From positions 103,367 through 167,366 of the forward strand of contig NZ_SCRH01000053.1 in NCBI RefSeq assembly GCF_004298145.1: a stretch of 64,000 nt of DNA, in the 5' to 3' direction. This DNA is from Mycobacterium sp. (lineage in GTDB: Bacteria; Actinomycetota; Actinomycetes; Mycobacteriales; Mycobacteriaceae). Positions 60,276 to 64,000 of the stretch are shown here, one piece after another. The position numbers were made by a program, and so were the translations under genes. The first letter of the stretch is position 1. Each line of letters starts with the position of its first letter. The notes under the pieces are model-generated. The model ran no database searches, was not told where the DNA came from, and saw only the letters and a program-made list of their open reading frames with translations.

Positions 60276-61915
60276 CCAATGACTTTATTAACTACCTCGC
60301 GCGCCGTTTCCTGCACCTGGGCCAAATGCTCGGGCCCATTGAAGGATTCCGCGTAAATCTTGTACACGTCCTCGGTGCCCGACGGTCGCGCGGCAAACCA
60401 CGCGTTGGCCGTTGTCACCTTCAATCCGCCCAATGCGGCGCCATTGCCCGGCGCCTCGGTCAGCTTGGCGGTGATCGGCTCCCCCGCCAATTCCGTCGCG
60501 GTCACCTGGTCGGCGGACAGCTTGGCCAGCCGGGCCTTCTGGTCGCGGTCGGCGGGCGCGTCGACCCGCGCGTAATACGGCGTGCCGTACCGAGCGGTCA
60601 GCTGTTGATAGCGCTGGGAGGGACTCGCGCCCGTGACGGCCTGAATCTCGGAAGCCAGCAGCGCCAGGATGATGCCGTCCTTGTCGGTGGTCCACACCGA
60701 GCCGTCGCGCCGCAGGAACGACGCCCCGGCCGACTCCTCGCCGCCGAAGCCGATGGTGCCGCCGAGCAGGCCGTCGACGAACCATTTGAATCCGACCGGC
60801 ACCTCGATCAGCTTGCGGCCGATGCCGGCGACCACCCGGTCGATCATCGACGAACTGACCGCGGTCTTGCCCACGGCGATGCCGCCCGGCCACGACGGCC
60901 GCTGTGTGTAGAGGTAGTCGATGGCCACCGCCAGGTAGTGGTTCGGGTTGAGCAGCCCCGCATCGGGGGTGACGATGCCGTGGCGGTCGGCGTCGGCGTC
61001 GTTGCCGGTGGCGATCTGGTAGCGGTCGGGGTTGCCGGACATCGTGCGGATGAGCCCGGCCATCGCGTCCGGCGAGCTGCAATCCATCCGGATCTTGCCG
61101 TCGTGGTCGAGCGTCATGAACCGCCACGTCGCATCGACCAGCGGATTGACCACGGTCAGATCCAGGCGATGCCGTGCGGCGATCTCGCCCCAGTAGTCCA
61201 CGCTCGCCCCGCCCAGCGGATCGGCGCCGATCCGCACCCCGGCCGCGCGGATGGCATCGATGTCGACGACGCCGGGCAGGTCGTCGACATAGTTGCCGAG
61301 GTAATCGTGGCGCTGTGCGGCCTGCAGCGCACGGGCCAGCGGGATGCGCCGCACACCCGACCCGTCACGCAGGATCTCGTTGGCGCGCTTGGCGATTGCG
61401 TTGGTCGCGTCGCTGTCGGCCGGGCCGCCGTGAGGCGGGTTGTATTTGAAGCCGCCGTCCGAAGGCGGGTTGTGCGACGGTGTCACGACGATCCCGTCGG
61501 CCAGCGCATCGGTGCGACCGCGGTTGTAGGTCAGGATGGCGTGGCTGACCGCCGGGGTCGGCGTATACCGGTCGCGGGAGTCCACGACGGCCACCACATC
61601 ATTGGCGGCCAGCACCTCCAGCGCCGAGACCCAGGCCGGCTCGGAAAGACCGTGCGTGTCCCGGCCGATGAACAACGGGCCCGTGGTGCCGTGAGCGGCG
61701 CGGTACTCGACGATGGCCTGGGTGATCGCCACGATGTGAGCCTCATTGAACGCCCCGTCGAGCGACGACCCGCGATGACCCGAGGTGCCGAATGCCACCT
61801 GCTGGGCGATGTCGCCGGGATCGGGCTGAATCGAGTAATAGGCCGTCACCAGGTGGGGCAGATCGACAAGGTCTTCGGGTTGGGCCGGCTGACCGGCGCG
61901 AGGGTTGGCCACCAT
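60272..61915 (-). CDS. pgmA: Phosphoglucomutase
   Basis: This is a protein of 547 residues, the length I recall for M. tuberculosis PgmA (Rv3068c). The substrate loop VAFGTSGHRGSS is at the N-terminus, the phosphoserine loop is VVTPSHNPPSDGG, the metal-binding loop GNDADADRHG, the sugar-binding loop GGEESAGAS and the phosphate-binding loop ARPSGTEDVYKIY. It interconverts glucose-1-phosphate and glucose-6-phosphate for glycogen, trehalose and cell-wall glycan precursors. The ATG at 61915 gives the expected N-terminus MVANPRAGQPAQPED. Confidence 0.96.
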   Translation of the reverse strand: MVANPRAGQPAQPEDLVDLPHLVTAYYSIQPDPGDIAQQVAFGTSGHRGSSLDGAFNEAHIVAITQAIVEYRAAHGTTGPLFIGRDTHGLSEPAWVSALEVLAANDVVAVVDSRDRYTPTPAVSHAILTYNRGRTDALADGIVVTPSHNPPSDGGFKYNPPHGGPADSDATNAIAKRANEILRDGSGVRRIPLARALQAAQRHDYLGNYVDDLPGVVDIDAIRAAGVRIGADPLGGASVDYWGEIAARHRLDLTVVNPLVDATWRFMTLDHDGKIRMDCSSPDAMAGLIRTMSGNPDRYQIATGNDADADRHGIVTPDAGLLNPNHYLAVAIDYLYTQRPSWPGGIAVGKTAVSSSMIDRVVAGIGRKLIEVPVGFKWFVDGLLGGTIGFGGEESAGASFLRRDGSVWTTDKDGIILALLASEIQAVTGASPSQRYQQLTARYGTPYYARVDAPADRDQKARLAKLSADQVTATELAGEPITAKLTEAPGNGAALGGLKVTTANAWFAARPSGTEDVYKIYAESFNGPEHLAQVQETAREVVNKVIG

Positions 61916-62016
61916 GGTTACCAATTCTGCCCGTGTCCGGGTCCCCCCGGCCTGCGCCGGCCTGGACTTCGGCCATACGCTGCGTAGCGCACCGGCAAAC
62001 GAAGGGGACCGACCCA

Positions 62017-62415
62017 GTGGTTCAACGGGACTATCGCGAATTGGCCGCGGTGTTTGCCGGTGGGGCGCTGGGCTCGCTGGCCCGCGCCGCACTGAGCGGC
62101 CTCGCCGGCGGCGACCCGGCACGCTGGCCCTGGCCGACATTCACGGTCAACATCGTCGGGGCATTTCTGGTGGGTTACTTCACCACCCGACTGCTGGAGC
62201 GATTGCCGACGTCGAGCTATCGGCGCCCCCTGCTCGGCACCGGATTGTGCGGTGGTTTAACCACTTTCTCCACGATGCAGGTCGAGACGGTGACGATGAT
62301 CGAACACGGCCATTGGAGACTGGCCGTCGGCTACACCGTCACCAGCATCGTGCTGGGGCTGCTGGTGGCGCACGTGGCCACCAAATTGGTGCGCAGGGTA
62401 CGGGTGCGCCGATGA
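62017..62415 (+). CDS. crcB1: Fluoride channel protein CrcB, subunit 1
   Basis: This is a protein of 132 residues with four helices; Fluc-family text is GGALGSLARAALSG, TFTVNIVGAFLVGYF and GLCGGLTTFSTMQVE. The GTG at 62017 gives the length I recall for the M. tuberculosis orthologue (Rv3069). Two unequal CrcB genes in tandem form a heterodimeric fluoride exporter. It is coupled to the next gene by ATGA. I see no clear fluoride riboswitch in the short leader. Confidence 0.92.
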   Translation: MVQRDYRELAAVFAGGALGSLARAALSGLAGGDPARWPWPTFTVNIVGAFLVGYFTTRLLERLPTSSYRRPLLGTGLCGGLTTFSTMQVETVTMIEHGHWRLAVGYTVTSIVLGLLVAHVATKLVRRVRVRR

Positions 62416-62795
62416 CCGCCACCGTGGCGACGACCGCGTTGGTCTGGGTGGGCGTCGCGCTGATCGGGGGCATTGGATCGGTACTTCGCTTTGTCGTTGA
62501 CCGTGCGGTGGCGCGGCGGGTTTCCCGGCCATTTCCGTTCGGCACGCTCGTCGTGAATGTCAGTGGCGCAGCGCTTCTCGGCTTTCTGGGCGGCCTGGCG
62601 CTGAACAAGGAGGCTGCCCTGCTCGCCGGCACCGCCTTCGTCGGCGCCTACACCACGTTTTCGACCTGGATGCTGGAAACGCAGCGACTCGGCGAGGAGC
62701 GACAACTGCGCGCCGCGCTCGCCAATATCATCGTCAGCGTCACGCTCGGTTTGGCAGCGGCGTTCATCGGGCAACGCATTGCCGAGCTGATCTGA
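62412..62795 (+). CDS. crcB2: Fluoride channel protein CrcB, subunit 2
   Basis: This is a protein of 127 residues: GGIGSVLRFVVDRAV, FPFGTLVVNVSGAALLGFL and GTAFVGAYTTFSTWMLE are the Fluc pore and sodium-site motifs. It overlaps crcB1 by 4 bases and would form the second half of the heterodimeric channel. Confidence 0.93.
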   Translation: MTATVATTALVWVGVALIGGIGSVLRFVVDRAVARRVSRPFPFGTLVVNVSGAALLGFLGGLALNKEAALLAGTAFVGAYTTFSTWMLETQRLGEERQLRAALANIIVSVTLGLAAAFIGQRIAELI

Positions 62796-62796
62796 G

Positions 62797-63414
62797 TCAC
62801 GCGTGCGGGATGTCGTCGGGGGTGCGGGGCAGCACGTACAGCGCCATGCGCCGATTCGCCATGTCGTGCTCGCCGAGGAATGTGCAGCCGCCACGCTCAC
62901 AGAACTTGCGCGCCAACGCATTGCGGTGGTCGGGGTCGAACATGATTCGGCGACAACGCGGGTCGAGGGTGAAGATGCTGCCCACCAAATATGGCAGCAG
63001 GTAACCGACGTGTCCCCGCTGGATGTAGTCCAAATCGGCGACCGCGACATGCAGGCCCAGATCGTGGGGATCATGGTTGTAGCGGATCGCAATGGAATCC
63101 TTTGCCGCCCTGTATAATTCGATATACGCGCGGTCTACCACGTCGTGCAGCGCGAGGAACGGACGAGAGAAGCCGCCCTCCAGCTGGGCCCGCAGGTAAC
63201 GATGCCACCGCGCCACCGGCCAGTTCGACTCCCACGCCTCGATCAGGTGCGGGCGGCTCATCCACTCGGCGATCATCACGGCGTCGGCGTCCGGTTCGGC
63301 AAGTCGCAGACCGTACGGCTCGGGTAGGTCCGGGATGGGCGGCGGCGGGACGCAACGGATCTCCTCGGGAAGGTCAGCCAGTTCCCGCGGGAGGATGGGT
63401 TCGGCGTCACTCAT
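62797..63414 (-). CDS. MbtK/IucB-like N-acyltransferase (GNAT fold)
   Basis: This is a protein of 205 residues. The text matches M. tuberculosis MbtK (Rv1347c), the mycobactin lysine N-acyltransferase: EPYGLRLAEPDADAVMIAEW, MSRPHLIEAWESNWPVARW, DPHDLGLHVAVADL, CRRIMFDPDHRN and FLGEHDMANRRMALYVL. It could be the mycobactin acyltransferase of this organism or a paralogue. No other mbt genes are in the window. It is convergent with crcB2 and its stop is only two bases past that of crcB2. Confidence 0.85.
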   Translation of the reverse strand: MSDAEPILPRELADLPEEIRCVPPPPIPDLPEPYGLRLAEPDADAVMIAEWMSRPHLIEAWESNWPVARWHRYLRAQLEGGFSRPFLALHDVVDRAYIELYRAAKDSIAIRYNHDPHDLGLHVAVADLDYIQRGHVGYLLPYLVGSIFTLDPRCRRIMFDPDHRNALARKFCERGGCTFLGEHDMANRRMALYVLPRTPDDIPHA

Positions 63415-63440
63415 TTCTGCGTCCGAGGGCGAAACGTGGT

Positions 63441-63797
63441 TCAGCGTGCTTTGAGGAGCTTCGCCAGCACGGCGGCCTGGCTGATGTCCACCTCGCGAGT
63501 TGCGGTGACCAACGTGACCGGACCCCGCTTGGCGAGCGTGCGCAGCTCCCCCAGCGCGGCGCTGTCGCGCAGTTCCGCCTTGTAGCGCGAAGCGAACTCG
63601 TCGAACCGCTCGGCCCGGTGTTGATACCACTCGCGGAGGTCCTTCGAAGGCGCGACCTCCTTGCACCAGATACCCACCCGCGGGTCGTCTTTGCGGACTC
63701 CGCGGGGCCAGACTCGATCGACCAGCACCCGCTGGCCCTCGTCGGGGCTGACGTCGTCGTAGACCCGCGCCACCCGGATCCGGCCCTTGGCGCTCAC
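63441..63797 (-). CDS. DUF488 family protein (Rv3073c-like)
   Basis: This is a protein of 118 residues: VLVDRVWPRGVRKDDPRVG, LREWYQHRAERFDEFASRY and GPVTLVTATREVDISQA are DUF488 hallmarks. The GTG at 63797 gives the same length I recall for Rv3073c. Function unknown; conserved in mycobacteria next to pgmA and crcB. Confidence 0.9.
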   Translation of the reverse strand: MSAKGRIRVARVYDDVSPDEGQRVLVDRVWPRGVRKDDPRVGIWCKEVAPSKDLREWYQHRAERFDEFASRYKAELRDSAALGELRTLAKRGPVTLVTATREVDISQAAVLAKLLKAR

Positions 63798-63843
63798 ATT
63801 TCCAGGGTAGCCACGGGCGCTTGTCCGTGGCATACTCGAACAC

Positions 63844-63880
63844 ATGTTCGAAGAATTGGCCGCCATCGACCCCGCGGCCG
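63844..63880 (+). pseudogene. 5' fragment of a gene interrupted by an insertion sequence
   Basis: The ATG at 63844 begins MFEELAAIDPAAV, after which the sequence changes character at about 63881. In M. tuberculosis the gene at this place (Rv3074) belongs to the 13E12 repeat family. The remainder is not in the window, so whether the rest of the gene survives on the far side is unknown. Confidence 0.5.
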
Positions 63881-64000
63881 TGTCATCTACCAAGACATCG
63901 GTGACAGTTCTGTGTCAGGACATCGGTGATAGTTTGGGCGGTTTTGGTGGTGACACTTCTGCCCCAGGGTTCGGGTGGTGGCTGTTAATGAACCCATCGA
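63881..64000 (+). mobile_element. End of an insertion sequence (IS481-like by its terminal pattern), continuing beyond the window
   Basis: Starting with TGTCATCTACCAAGACATCG, the sequence contains internal repeats (GACATCGGTGACAGTT and GACATCGGTGATAGTT) typical of multiple transposase-binding sites at an IS terminus. It lies at a point where a coding frame is broken. No transposase is readable within the last 120 bases, although an ATG at 63989 could be its start. Family assignment is tentative. Confidence 0.55.

Noticed and set aside
61916..62016. Fluoride riboswitch before crcB1
   Set aside because: The leader is short and no pseudoknot-type conserved sequence could be recognised by eye.

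Overview
The window is high-GC actinobacterial DNA and almost certainly comes from a non-tuberculous Mycobacterium. The evidence is an MmpS/MmpL pair, an MspA-family porin, an Mmr (EmrE-type) pump, NDMA-type alcohol dehydrogenases, many FadD/FadE/Ech-type lipid genes, and a right flank (pgmA, two crcB genes, a DUF488 gene) in the order I recall from M. tuberculosis Rv3068c-Rv3073c. In that genome mmr (Rv3065) lies only two genes from pgmA. Here they are about 44 kb apart, so most of the window is accessory DNA relative to M. tuberculosis.

Layout. (1) 1-11.7 kb is a lipid or isoprenoid oxidation block: acyl-CoA ligase (cut by the window edge), aldehyde dehydrogenase, alcohol dehydrogenase, cytochrome P450 and a 3Fe-4S-type ferredoxin, a divergent histidine kinase/response regulator pair, then thiolase, enoyl-CoA hydratase, alpha-methylacyl-CoA racemase-like CoA transferase and acyl-CoA dehydrogenase. 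Together these could take a methyl-branched chain from terminal hydroxylation through acid activation to beta-oxidation. (2) 11.7-25.1 kb holds a porin, small secreted and membrane proteins, a phosphotransferase, SDR, DoxX, an alpha/beta hydrolase, mmr, mmpS/mmpL, a one-chain ECF-type ABC transporter and a divergent enolase-like protein. (3) 25.3-35.2 kb is an unassigned catabolic regulon. It has two Rieske oxygenases, each translationally coupled to a paralogous 112-residue protein, plus a KshB-like reductase, SDR, TauD-type dioxygenase, carboxymuconolactone-decarboxylase-like protein, an amidohydrolase without the usual HxH, a MarR regulator and an aldehyde dehydrogenase. A 14-base motif is shared by its two promoter regions. 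(4) 35.4-46.7 kb has small genes, then a tight minus-strand array: a LuxR/AAA regulator, alpha/beta hydrolase, unknown protein, GMC oxidoreductase, calcineurin-like phosphoesterase and a CHAT-type (caspase-fold) protease with a Gly-Gln-Tyr repeat linker. (5) 47.3-51.5 kb encodes four consecutive signal-peptide proteins and two small unknowns.

(6) 51.49-58.96 kb looks like a 7.4-kb island at a tRNA-Ala(GGC) gene. An imperfect copy of the tRNA 3' half lies at 51490-51530, in direct orientation with the intact gene. The cargo is an EthR-like TetR regulator, Baeyer-Villiger monooxygenase, hydrolase, alcohol dehydrogenase and acyl-CoA ligase, with TGACA-N3-TGTCA palindromes at two putative promoters and two gene remnants. 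No integrase is visible. (7) 59.0-63.8 kb is conserved backbone: MFS transporter, pgmA, crcB pair, MbtK-like acyltransferase and DUF488. At 63.88 kb what appears to be the end of an insertion sequence interrupts the last gene and runs off the window.

All calls come from reading the sequence and remembered family motifs. No database search was run.
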